Assembly (NCBI RefSeq): GCF_001189845.1
Contig: NZ_LFLZ01000004.1
Span: 1-64,000 of the forward strand
Reading direction: 5' to 3'
DNA: 64,000 nucleotides
From: Bradyrhizobium tropiciagri
Lineage (GTDB): Bacteria; Pseudomonadota; Alphaproteobacteria; Rhizobiales; Xanthobacteraceae
Shown: positions 1 to 7,663 of the stretch, piece by piece
How the letters are laid out: each line of letters opens with the position of its first letter
How positions within the stretch are numbered: the stretch's first letter is position 1
Translations under genes and position numbers: made by a program
The notes under the pieces: generated by a model
What the model saw: the letters and a program-made list of their open reading frames with translations, nothing else
Told to the model about the DNA's origin: nothing
Database searches by the model: none

Positions 1-30
1 TTCGGCGCCCGTTGCGGGCAGGGCCGTCAT
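1..30 (-). CDS. Possible 5' end of a leftward gene cut by the window edge
   Basis: On the minus strand an ATG at 28-30 opens a frame that runs off the window after ten codons (M-T-A-L-P-A-T-G-A-E). No clear Shine-Dalgarno sequence precedes it, and the fragment is too short to assign. It may be a partial gene divergent from the one at 198. Confidence 0.2.
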   Translation of the reverse strand, partial: MTALPATGAE

Positions 31-197
31 GCGCATTAAACGGCAGAATGGACGGGTCGAGAAGCGCCGCGGTGGGTGCGAACCGCGGTCGTGAAATTTT
101 CCCGGCACCGGCCGGGAGACGCTCCGCTGCGGTGCGGAGGTGGCCGCCCTAGACCTGCGGTCGACCCGCCAGCACCAGCACCTGAAAGGCCCGGATC

Positions 198-1132
198 ATG
201 CGCCAGTCCCGCCTCGTCTTGTACGCCCTCGCGTTGACCGGCCTCCTGGCCGGACCTTGTCCGCCTCGCGCCGAAGCCGCCGCCGCGCAGGCATCCTCGC
301 TCGGCGTCAGCATCGACGATTTCAGCTATCTCGACACCTCGGGCGAGGTGATCGATCAGACCGCCGCGCATCAGAAGCGGCTCGATGCATTCATGGCCGC
401 GCTGCGCGCTGATGTGGCCGCAGAGCCGCGCTATCGCCTGGTCCCGTCGGCGCGCCCGCAGGCGAGGCGCAGATCAAGGTGGTCGGCGGCGTGCAGAAGA
501 TGAGCACGCTGATCCAATGGGCCAAGGTCGCGGTGATCGACGTCGGCGCGAGCCGTGTCCTGTACGAAAAGCTCTACACGTTTCGGGGCGACAATGACGA
601 GGCGTGGGACCACGCGCGGATGTTCGTGTCGCGCGAGGTGCGCGCTGCCCTTGCGGCCGCGCTGGCGCCGGCACAGGCCACGGCCGCAGCGCCGATCGGG
701 CTTGCGGTGTTCGAGTTCGAGCTCGAGGATAATTCCGCGGCACCCGCGTCCGGTCTTGCCGGCTCCGATGCGGCCTATCTGGCCGATGTGACCAGCGGCG
801 TGCGTGACCGGCTTGCGCAGTCGGGCCGCTATCGCCTGGTCGATACCACCGGCGCGACCGCGGAGCCTGTCAAGGCGCGCGCACTGCGCGACTGCAACGG
901 CTGCGAGGCCGCGGTCGCGCAACAGCTCGGCGCCGATCAATCGCTGATCGGCGTGATCAGGCGGGTCAGCCGGACCGAATACACCGTCGGCTTCCAGGTG
1001 CGCGACGCCCGCAGCGGCGCAGTCGTCTCACGCGGCGATAGCGGGCTGCGGATGGGCGCCGACTATTCCTGGACCCGCGGCGCGATCCATCTGATCGGCG
1101 ACCGCCTGCTCGAGGGTGGGGCGCAGCGCTAG
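198..1132 (+). pseudogene. Broken exported two-domain protein, DUF2380/DUF3280-like
   Basis: The 5' part starts at ATG 198 with a signal peptide (hydrophobic LVLYALALTGLLAG, then A-E-A), followed by a domain beginning VSIDDFSYLDTSGE and ending at YRLVPS. The frame then shifts, and the rest of domain 1 (from GEAQIKVVGG, about 461) and a second domain (IGLAVFEFELED to the stop at 1132) are read in another frame. The two domains look like tandem copies: each has a V-x-[DE]-F start, an RYRLV segment, and a later strand region ending near a G-D pair. The C-N-G-C-E stretch of domain 2 has no counterpart in domain 1, so a short internal deletion probably accompanies the frameshift. Related rhizobial proteins are, from memory, exported and of unknown role. 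The downstream half could also start at GTG 479, but it would lack a signal peptide. Confidence 0.55.
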
Positions 1133-1267
1133 CCCTGCCGGCGACAGCGTTCGGCGAACGGCAGACGGACTATAGCAAAGCGCGATAGCTGTTAGACACG
1201 TCGTCGTCTATCGCCGGGCCTGTGCGTGGGTTATCAACGCCGTCTGATCACCGCACAGGAGCCGCCG

Positions 1268-2179
1268 ATGCGCTTGCCCGCCGTCCTTTTCGCTCTCACG
1301 CTCGCCGCGAGCCCCGTGGCAGCCGAGGAGTTGTCGGGCACGCTGCAGAAGATCAAGGAGACCAGGAAGGTCACGCTCGGCTTTCAGGAAGCGTCCGTTC
1401 CCTTCAGCTATCTCGACGACAACGCGCGCCCGATCGGCTTTGCGCTCGATATCTGCCTCAGGATCGTCGATGCCGTGAAGCAGGAGCTCGGCATGCCGGA
1501 CATCGCGGTCGACTACCTTCCCGTCACCTCGTCGAACCGCATCCCCCTGATGGTCAACGGCACGATCGATCTGCACTGTTCGGCGACCACCAACAGCGCG
1601 GATCGCCAGAAGCAGGTGACCTTCACCAACACGCACTTCCTGAGCGCGACGCGTTTTGCCGCCAAGAAATCCCTCGGGATCAACACGATCGATGACCTCA
1701 AGGGGAAATCGGTCACTGCCGTTGCCGGCTCGGTGAACCTCACGCAGCTCGTCAAGGTCAATACCGAGCGCAAGCTCGGCATCAACGTTCTGCCGGCCAA
1801 GGACCAGGCCGAGGCCTTCCTGATGCTGGACACCGATCGCGCCCAGGCCTACGCGCTCGACGACGTCCAGCTCGCGGTCGCGATTGCGCGATCGAAGGAG
1901 CCGGCGCTCTACATGATCAGCGAGGAGGCGTTCTCGAAAGCGGAGCCGTTCGGCGTCATGCTGCGCCGGGAGGACGCGCCGTTCAAGGCGCTCGCCGACC
2001 GCGCCACGGCGGAGCTCTACAAGAGCCCCGAGATCGAGGTGATGTACAAGAAGTGGCTGGAAGCGCCGACCCCGCCGAAGGGCATCAATTACAACGTCCC
2101 GATGTCGCCGGCGCTGCGGAGTGCGTTCAAGAATCCGAGCTCGAGCTACGATCCTGATGTGTATGAGGTCGCGAAGTAG
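1268..2179 (+). CDS. Amino-acid ABC transporter periplasmic binding protein (GltI-like)
   Basis: A 303-residue family-3 solute-binding protein that would capture an acidic or polar amino acid in the periplasm for an ABC permease. ATG 1268 is chosen because AGGAG lies just upstream and the protein then opens with a clean signal peptide ending A-A-E-E-L. The mature part shows typical features: VPFSYLDDNARPIGFALDIC near residue 50, MVNGTIDLHCSATTN near 100 and DDLKGKSVTAVAGS near 150, the start of the second lobe. The length fits glutamate/aspartate GltI proteins. No permease or ATPase gene is adjacent, so it is an orphan that must borrow a transporter encoded elsewhere. The ligand is inferred from family resemblance only. 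Confidence 0.85.
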   Translation: MRLPAVLFALTLAASPVAAEELSGTLQKIKETRKVTLGFQEASVPFSYLDDNARPIGFALDICLRIVDAVKQELGMPDIAVDYLPVTSSNRIPLMVNGTIDLHCSATTNSADRQKQVTFTNTHFLSATRFAAKKSLGINTIDDLKGKSVTAVAGSVNLTQLVKVNTERKLGINVLPAKDQAEAFLMLDTDRAQAYALDDVQLAVAIARSKEPALYMISEEAFSKAEPFGVMLRREDAPFKALADRATAELYKSPEIEVMYKKWLEAPTPPKGINYNVPMSPALRSAFKNPSSSYDPDVYEVAK

Positions 2180-2187
2180 CGCGGAGT

Positions 2188-2265
2188 AGGATGGGTGGAG
2201 CGAAGCGATACCCATCATTCGGGCCGCGGGATGAGTGATGGGTTTCGCTCCGCTCTACCCATCCT
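2188..2265. repeat. Palindromic repeat, family D (AGGATGGGT…ACCCATCCT)
   Basis: The outer arms AGGATGGGTGGAGCGAAGCG and its near-complement ending CTACCCATCCT enclose an inner pair ACCCATCA / TGATGGGT, giving a nested hairpin of about 78 bp. It begins nine bases after the stop of the amino-acid-binding protein gene. Palindromes of this kind are scattered between genes in Bradyrhizobium. It could fold in the mRNA and act as a 3' stabiliser or terminator, but this is inference. Confidence 0.75.
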
Positions 2266-2462
2266 GCGCACTGTGCGACGCGGGTGCAGCCTGGTTCTAC
2301 GTTTGGCCAATGACGCGACCGGAAAACGGATCACCGCGCCAAGCCATCAATCCTTGGAACGGCTTTTCGTGCGCGCTGCGAAAAACGAAATAGCGTCTCA
2401 TATACATCGGCGAATTTTCTCCTAAGCTTGCAGCGTTGTGATTGCTGATCAGGAGCAGGCCG

Positions 2463-3479
2463 TTGACCGCGCCATTTTCCCTCTCTCGACGTTCTGCGCT
2501 TGGCGTGCTCGCCGGAAGTCTGGTCGCTGGCGGTGTGCGCGCCCAAACAGGGGCGGGGGCGGGCGCCGATCTCGGCGGTGTCACGCTGCGCGTCGCGTAT
2601 TACAAGGGCGGCTGGCGGCCGCTGCTGCAGGCAGCCGGCGAGGACAAGACGCCGTACAGGATCGAATGGAAGGAGCTCAACAATGGCGTGCTCCATATCG
2701 AGGCGCTGAACGGCGACGCGCTCGACATCGGATCAGGCAGCGAGATTCCGGCGATGTTCGCCGCGCGCCAGAATGCCAAGGTGCGCTTCATCGCCGTCAC
2801 CCATGAGGATCTCAACATCCAGGTCACGGTGGCGGCGAAGGATGCGCCGATCCATTCGATCGCCGACCTCAAGGGAAAACGCGTCGGCTATGTGCGCGCG
2901 ACGACGGCGCATTATTTCCTGGCCAAGCAGCTCGAGGAAGCAGGCTTTGCGTTCGGCGATATCGAGGCCATCAACCTGACACCGTCTGACGGTTACACGG
3001 CGTTCGCCTCCGGCAAGCTCGATGCCTGGGCGATCTACGGCTACAACGGGCAGCTCGCCATCGCCAAGCAGGGCGCGCGCCTGCTCAAGACCGGCGTCGG
3101 TTATCTCTCGGGCAATTTCCCGATCTACGCCAACCCCAGGGCGGTCGATGATCCGCTGCGCCACGCGGCGGTGAGCGACCTCTTGTTGCGGATCCAGCGC
3201 GCCTATGCGTTCGCCAACAAGAATTTTCCGGTCTATGCGGCCGCGCAGGTGGCGGAGACTCATCTGCCGTTGCAGGACATTCTCGACCAGTTCGCGCGCC
3301 GCAGCGACGACTTCTCGCTCGCCGGCGTGACGCCTGACGTGCCGAACACCCACCAGAAGGTCGCCGACACCTTCCTCAAGCTCGGCGTGCTCGACGCGCG
3401 CGCCGAGGTCGGAAAATTCTGGGACACGAGCTTCAACGACGCGATCGCCGCGGGCGCGGCCAGCCTCGCGCGGATCTGA
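2463..3479 (+). CDS. Sulfonate/nitrate/taurine-type ABC substrate-binding protein (SsuA-like)
   Basis: A 338-residue periplasmic binding protein of the SsuA/TauA/ThiY superfamily. The start is taken as TTG 2463, preceded by AGGAG at 2451 with proper spacing. The N-terminus has twin arginines in S-R-R-S-A-L-G followed by a hydrophobic stretch, so Tat or Sec export is likely. Family features include LRVAYYKGGWRPLL at the mature start, ALDIGSGSEIPAMFAA near residue 90, IHSIADLKGKRVGYV near 133 and FASGKLDAWAIYG near 180. Members bind aliphatic sulfonates, taurine or nitrate; the ligand here is not determinable. No permease or ATPase gene lies alongside. An upstream TTG at 2442 is in frame but has no ribosome site. 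Confidence 0.8.
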   Translation: MTAPFSLSRRSALGVLAGSLVAGGVRAQTGAGAGADLGGVTLRVAYYKGGWRPLLQAAGEDKTPYRIEWKELNNGVLHIEALNGDALDIGSGSEIPAMFAARQNAKVRFIAVTHEDLNIQVTVAAKDAPIHSIADLKGKRVGYVRATTAHYFLAKQLEEAGFAFGDIEAINLTPSDGYTAFASGKLDAWAIYGYNGQLAIAKQGARLLKTGVGYLSGNFPIYANPRAVDDPLRHAAVSDLLLRIQRAYAFANKNFPVYAAAQVAETHLPLQDILDQFARRSDDFSLAGVTPDVPNTHQKVADTFLKLGVLDARAEVGKFWDTSFNDAIAAGAASLARI

Positions 3480-3904
3480 CGTTGGTCATGCGGATAGCCC
3501 ATTTGGGCTAGGGATCGGCGCCTTGACGTCACGTCATTGACGCGCGGTTCCCGCAAGATCACTGCGCACTCCGTCTACCATGCTCTCAGGGGGGCGTGGA
3601 ACTCGAAGATTTTACGGCCCCAGCGTGACGACTGGGGCCGCAGGAGGTGTTGTGTGCCTCTGGGGCAATGATTCAGAGCACGGCGACTGAACGGCACACG
3701 GCGGCGAATGTTCCAACCATCCGCGGCTGTGCCGTGCTGCCATGCAGGCCGAGAAGGTTGCAGGTCGCGCCGCGCTCGTATCATGATGACGTCGATCAAT
3801 CCGATTAGAATTCGGGTCCGGTACCCGCCTTCAAAGGCCTCCGGGACCATATTCTGCGTGCCACTGATTTTCCCGGTTATGCCGATTGTTGTTCGGAGCT
3901 GAAA
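3480..3904. other. Intergenic stretch with short palindromes, no convincing gene
   Basis: About 425 bp between the SsuA-like gene and the next small frame. It holds the palindrome AGCCCATTTGGGCT at about 3496, a TTGACGTCACGTCATTGACG segment at about 3522 and a 9-bp hairpin at 3615-3640. A 46-codon open frame from ATG 3668 has no good ribosome site and arginine-rich, shadow-like composition, so it is not called. Confidence 0.5.
3615..3640. terminator. Perfect 9-bp hairpin, possible terminator
   Basis: CGGCCCCAG and CTGGGGCCG flank an 8-base loop. There is no T-run on either side, so intrinsic termination is uncertain. It lies 135 bp after the SsuA-like stop codon. Confidence 0.3.
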
Positions 3905-4054
3905 TTGAATCACGACACATTGGCCAAGCTCACCATCACCATCATTGTCCTGGTCGCGCTTCTGGTGTGGCGCGTCGGCGACCAGAAGAAAGCGATTGCA
4001 TGCGGCGCGAATTGCCCGACGGACGTGTCGGCGAACCGGAAACCCGCTCAATAG
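3905..4054 (+). CDS. Small single-pass membrane protein, hypothetical
   Basis: A 49-codon frame with TTG start, preceded by GGAG six bases upstream. The peptide reads N-H-D-T-L-A-K, then a hydrophobic helix (LTITIIVLVALLVW), then a charged tail with two cysteines in the form C-G-A-N-C. This layout, with a short polar N-terminus, one helix and a Cys pair, is common among rhizobial small membrane proteins. Function unknown. The alternative is a chance frame: no ATG and isolated position keep confidence modest. Confidence 0.4.
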   Translation: MNHDTLAKLTITIIVLVALLVWRVGDQKKAIACGANCPTDVSANRKPAQ

Positions 4055-4164
4055 ATGACAGCAGCTCCGATCAGCAGCGCGTTGCGAGACTGCGCCGATC
4101 CGGTCCGGCGCGTTCCGCCGACCCTGTCCCGCTTCACGCGTATCCGGTCAGCAATGGCGCAATG

Positions 4165-4569
4165 CTAGCGCTTTTCAGGCGGACCGCTCTTGTTGCCGGG
4201 CAGTCCCTTGATGTTTGACGGATCCTGCTCCCGGACATGCTGGTTTTGCGAGTTCGAACCCACGGTGCCCTGCTTTGCTGCCGGTCCGTTCTTGTTGCCC
4301 GGCGCGCCGCTGATCCCGGTTCCGGAATTTTGCGCACTGGGAGACGTCGCGGCATCCGTGGACCCTGCGGCGGTATCAGGGCGTCCCGGAGCCGTTGCGG
4401 CCGCGCCGGGTCTGTCCTGACTGCCGACATAGCCGGATTCGCCGGAGTTACGGGTCTTGGCGCCCTTGTCGGCCTCGTTTTGCAGGTTCTGGGCGGTCGC
4501 CTGTCCCGTGATCATCGGGCCGGTTGCCACGACACCGGCGATGAACAACGCGATTGTGCTGGTCCTCAT
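4165..4569 (-). CDS. Small secreted low-complexity protein with G-x-PGNK-x-GP repeats
   Basis: 134 residues. ATG 4569 is chosen because GGAGGAAA precedes it and a typical signal peptide follows (MRTSTIALFIAGVVATG … A-T-A-Q). The mature part is rich in Gly, Asn, Ser, Pro and Thr with no hydrophobic core, so it is probably disordered. The motif GAPGNKNGPAAK and its variant GLPGNKSGPPEK occur near the middle and at the very C-terminus. No known domain is recognised. Similar short exported PGNK-GP proteins occur, from memory, in Bradyrhizobium; their role is unknown. The gene is divergent from the Old Yellow Enzyme gene. Confidence 0.65.
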   Translation of the reverse strand: MRTSTIALFIAGVVATGPMITGQATAQNLQNEADKGAKTRNSGESGYVGSQDRPGAAATAPGRPDTAAGSTDAATSPSAQNSGTGISGAPGNKNGPAAKQGTVGSNSQNQHVREQDPSNIKGLPGNKSGPPEKR

Positions 4570-4779
4570 GAGTTTCCTCCTTCGGGTTGCCAGAGACAAC
4601 GCGCACGGCGATCATGATTTCCTCCGCGCGCGATAGTTTCGATGCGGTGGAACAGACAATTTCGACGAACGCGCGTGGCCACGGCGTGCCTCTATCGGCC
4701 ATCGCGCGGCGCGTATATCGTCGCTGGGAAAACCAAGATCGGCCCGGCGCGCCGGGTAACGACGTTCTGCGAGGAAGCG

Positions 4780-5967
4780 ATGTCCGACATGCTGCTGTTT
4801 TCGCCGATGACCATCCGCGGCGTCACGCTGAAGAACCGCATCGTGGTGCCGCCGATGCACCAGTATTCGGCAGAGAAGGGCTTTCCGACCGACTGGCATT
4901 TGATGAATGCCGGCAAATTCGCCGCCGGCGGCGCCGGTCTCGTGATCGTCGAATCGACCAAGGTCGAGCGCCGCGGCTGCGGCACCATCGGCGATCTCGG
5001 CATCTGGGACGACAAGTTCATCGCGCCGCTCAGCCGTGTCGCGGGCTTCATCAAGCAGCAGAACGCGGTCGCCGGCATCCAGCTCGGTCATTCCGGCCGC
5101 AAGGCGCGGGCGAGCCGCCCCTGGGAGGGCGACCGTCCGCTCGAACGCAGCGCCGAGATCGAGGATTGGGATGCCTGGACGCCGGTTGCGCCGAGCGCGA
5201 TCGCCCATAGCGAGCGCTGGCCGGTGCCGCGGGCGCTGGAAACGCACGAGGTGAAGGACCTCGTCGCGGCCTGGGGGCAGGCGGCGCGGCGCGCGCACGA
5301 GGCCGGCTTCGAGGTGCTCGAATTGCACGGCGCCCACGGCTATCTCGTGCACGAATTCCTCTCCGGGCGCTCCAACCAGCGCAGCGACGAATATGGCGGC
5401 TCGGAAGCCAACCGGATGCGCTTCCTGATCGAGGTGACCGAGGCGGTGCGCGCGCACTGGCCGGATCACAAGCCGCTGTTCGTGCGGCTCTCGGTCGAGG
5501 ACAATGCCGGCTGGGGTCCGGAGCAGAGCGCCCGGCTGGCGGCGATCCTGAAGCCCAGGGGTGTCGATGTGATCGACTGCTCGTCGGGCGGAATCAGCGA
5601 GATGGCGCCGATCCTCGGCAAGGAGATCAAATACAACTATCAGGTGCCGATGGCGGAATATGTCCGCGCCCATGCCGATATCATGACCATGGCGGTCGGC
5701 CTGATCATCCATGGTGACCAGGCCGAGCAGATCCTGCGTGATAAACAAGCAGATTTGATCGCGGTCGGCCGTGAAATCCTCAATAACCCCAACTGGCCGA
5801 TGGATGCGGCATTGAAACTCGGGGTTGAAGGGCCATTTCGCAATGTTCCTCCGCAGTTTGGCTATTGGTTGGGCACCCGGGCCAAGCGCGGGTTCGGGAC
5901 CCGGCCGTCGACCTGGCAGAACGGGTTGCGGGAGGCTGGGCCAGAGGCCGACCGGGAGCTGACTTGA
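4780..5967 (+). CDS. NADH:flavin oxidoreductase, Old Yellow Enzyme family (YqjM-type)
   Basis: A 395-residue FMN-dependent ene-reductase that would reduce activated C=C bonds of enones or other electrophiles using NAD(P)H in the cytoplasm. ATG 4780 follows a GAGGAAG ribosome site. The protein begins LLFSPMTIRGVTLKNRIVVPPM, the usual OYE opening. The barrel shows QLGHSGRKA near residue 100, the substrate-ligand segment HGAHGYLVHEFLSG near 184-197, SNQRSDEYGGS just after, and the FMN-phosphate segment VGREILNNPNW near 330. The MHQYSAEKG segment near residue 25 resembles YqjM/xenobiotic reductase rather than classical yeast OYE. It is monocistronic here; the physiological substrate is unknown. 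Confidence 0.88.
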   Translation: MSDMLLFSPMTIRGVTLKNRIVVPPMHQYSAEKGFPTDWHLMNAGKFAAGGAGLVIVESTKVERRGCGTIGDLGIWDDKFIAPLSRVAGFIKQQNAVAGIQLGHSGRKARASRPWEGDRPLERSAEIEDWDAWTPVAPSAIAHSERWPVPRALETHEVKDLVAAWGQAARRAHEAGFEVLELHGAHGYLVHEFLSGRSNQRSDEYGGSEANRMRFLIEVTEAVRAHWPDHKPLFVRLSVEDNAGWGPEQSARLAAILKPRGVDVIDCSSGGISEMAPILGKEIKYNYQVPMAEYVRAHADIMTMAVGLIIHGDQAEQILRDKQADLIAVGREILNNPNWPMDAALKLGVEGPFRNVPPQFGYWLGTRAKRGFGTRPSTWQNGLREAGPEADRELT

Positions 5968-6153
5968 GGCTGACTGGGGGCTGACTAAGTTGTTGATTTG
6001 GCGCTGACCGAGGCATCGTGACAGGACCGTAATGGTCCGGTGGCGGGGCGGCCTTGATCCGACCAAAAAGCCGTTGTGTGGTGCCCCGCGTCGGGGTGAG
6101 GTGGGCCGTATGTTGCGAAACGTTGCCGGCCGCTAGCGAAGGGATCACGGATA

Positions 6154-7506
6154 ATGCGCAAACATGTTGGCTTCTTCCTCGGGACGGTTGCGGGAGCGTG
6201 TCTCACCCTGCTCGTGGCCTCGCCGCAGGGGGCGCATCTGTTCGCCGTCGCCAATGCCGCCGCGCATTCCGACAACACCTATTCGCAGCTCAATCTGTTC
6301 GGCGAGGTGTTCGAGAAGGTCAAGACCGACTACGTCGAGAAGCCCGAGGACTCCAAGCTCGTCGAGGGCGCGATCAACGGCATGATCTCCTCGCTCGATC
6401 CGCACTCCCGCTACATGAACGAGAAGGGCTGGGCGGAGATGCAGGAGACCACGCATGGCGAGTTCGGTGGGCTCGGCATCGAGGTCACGATGGAGGACGG
6501 CTTCGTCAAGGTGGTGGCGCCGATCGACGACACGCCGGCCTCGCGCGCCGGCATCATGTCGGGCGACGTGATCACCTCGATCGATGATGATTCGATCCAG
6601 GGCCTGACGCTCGACCAGGCCGTCAACAAGATGAAGGGCGCACCCAACAGCTCGATCCGGCTGAAGATCGTCCGCAAGGACGCCGACAAGCCGATCGAGG
6701 TGTCGATCACCCGCGAGATCATCCGCGTCCGCCCGGTGAAGTATCACGTCGAGGGCGGCGACATCGGCTATGTCCGCATCACCTCGTTCAACGAGCAGAC
6801 CACCGAGGGCCTGCGCAAGGCGATCGGCGAGATCCAGAAGGAAATCCCGCAGGACAAGCTCGCCGGCTACGTCGTCGACCTCCGCAACAATCCGGGCGGC
6901 TTGCTCGACCAGGCGGTCTCGGTCACCTCGACGCTGATGCAGCGCGGCGAGGTGGTCTCGACCCGCGGCCGCAATCCGGAAGAGACCCAGCGTTTCACCG
7001 CCCATGGCGGCGACATGACCAAGGGCAAGCCGCTCGTCGTGCTGATCAATGGCGGTTCGGCCTCGGCCTCGGAGATCGTGGCCGGCGCGCTGCACGACCA
7101 CAAGCGCGCGACGCTGATCGGCACCCGCTCGTTCGGCAAGGGCTCGGTGCAGACCATCATTCCGCTCGGCGCCGGCAATGGCGCGCTGGCGCTGACCACG
7201 GCGCGCTATTTCACGCCGTCAGGCCATTCGATCCAGGCGCTTGGCATCAAGCCCGACATCGAGGTGCTGCAGGACGTGCCGGACGAGTTCAAGACCCGCT
7301 CCGAGATCAAGGGCGAGGCGTCGATGCGCGGCCATCTCTCCGCCGAGGGCGCCGAGCAGACCGGCTCGCAATCCTACGTGCCGCCGGACGAGAAGAACGA
7401 CAAGGCGCTGGCGGCAGCGTTCAACCAGCTGCGCGGCGTCACGGTGAATGCCGACGCCAAGAATGCCGACACCAAGGCCGCGCAGAAGCGGCCGGTGCCG
7501 AACTAG
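6154..7506 (+). CDS. ctpA: C-terminal processing peptidase, S41 family
   Basis: A 450-residue periplasmic or membrane-anchored serine protease that trims C-termini of exported proteins. An N-terminal hydrophobic segment (FFLGTVAGACLTLLVA) provides export. A PDZ domain follows at about residues 95-190 (GEFGGLGIEVTMEDGFVKVV; GDVITSIDDDSIQGLTL). The S41 catalytic core follows, with the serine in GGSASASEIV near residues 300-308 and the catalytic lysine in GTRSFGKGS near 329, so the Ser-Lys dyad looks intact. The C-terminal about 60 residues are charged and probably flexible. In related genomes ctpA often sits next to an EnvC-like peptidase gene; here it stands alone between an OYE gene and a repeat, so it may be a second paralogue. 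Confidence 0.92.
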   Translation: MRKHVGFFLGTVAGACLTLLVASPQGAHLFAVANAAAHSDNTYSQLNLFGEVFEKVKTDYVEKPEDSKLVEGAINGMISSLDPHSRYMNEKGWAEMQETTHGEFGGLGIEVTMEDGFVKVVAPIDDTPASRAGIMSGDVITSIDDDSIQGLTLDQAVNKMKGAPNSSIRLKIVRKDADKPIEVSITREIIRVRPVKYHVEGGDIGYVRITSFNEQTTEGLRKAIGEIQKEIPQDKLAGYVVDLRNNPGGLLDQAVSVTSTLMQRGEVVSTRGRNPEETQRFTAHGGDMTKGKPLVVLINGGSASASEIVAGALHDHKRATLIGTRSFGKGSVQTIIPLGAGNGALALTTARYFTPSGHSIQALGIKPDIEVLQDVPDEFKTRSEIKGEASMRGHLSAEGAEQTGSQSYVPPDEKNDKALAAAFNQLRGVTVNADAKNADTKAAQKRPVPN

Positions 7507-7522
7507 AGCTTGAGCCCCCCCC

Positions 7523-7644
7523 GTAGCCCGGATGGAGCCAACGGGTCGCGCGAACGCGCGCCCGATGACAGGCTCCGCGAAATCCGGGAGCGGTCCATCG
7601 GGGCTGCAAAGTCCCCGGATTGCGCTTCGCTTCATCCGGGCTAC
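7523..7644. repeat. Palindromic repeat, family B (GTAGCCCGGATG…CATCCGGGCTAC), with 41-bp insert
   Basis: The perfect outer arms GTAGCCCGGATG and CATCCGGGCTAC mark the element, with further complementary segments inside (AATCCGGGAG / CCCCGGATT). At 7535-7575 it carries an extra nested hairpin bounded by GAGCC and GGCTC that is absent from the family B copy at 34767-34854. It lies between convergent ctpA and the GGDEF-EAL gene and could act as a two-way transcription barrier. Confidence 0.8.
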
Positions 7645-7663
7645 ACCACGTCTCCCAAAAAGC

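Noticed and set aside
3668..3808. 46-codon frame in the gap after the SsuA-like gene
   Set aside because: Weak ribosome site and arginine/proline-rich shadow-like composition; no hydrophobic or motif support.
4612..6066. 484-codon minus-strand frame opposite the Old Yellow Enzyme
   Set aside because: The plus strand encodes an intact OYE; the antisense frame has no recognisable motif.
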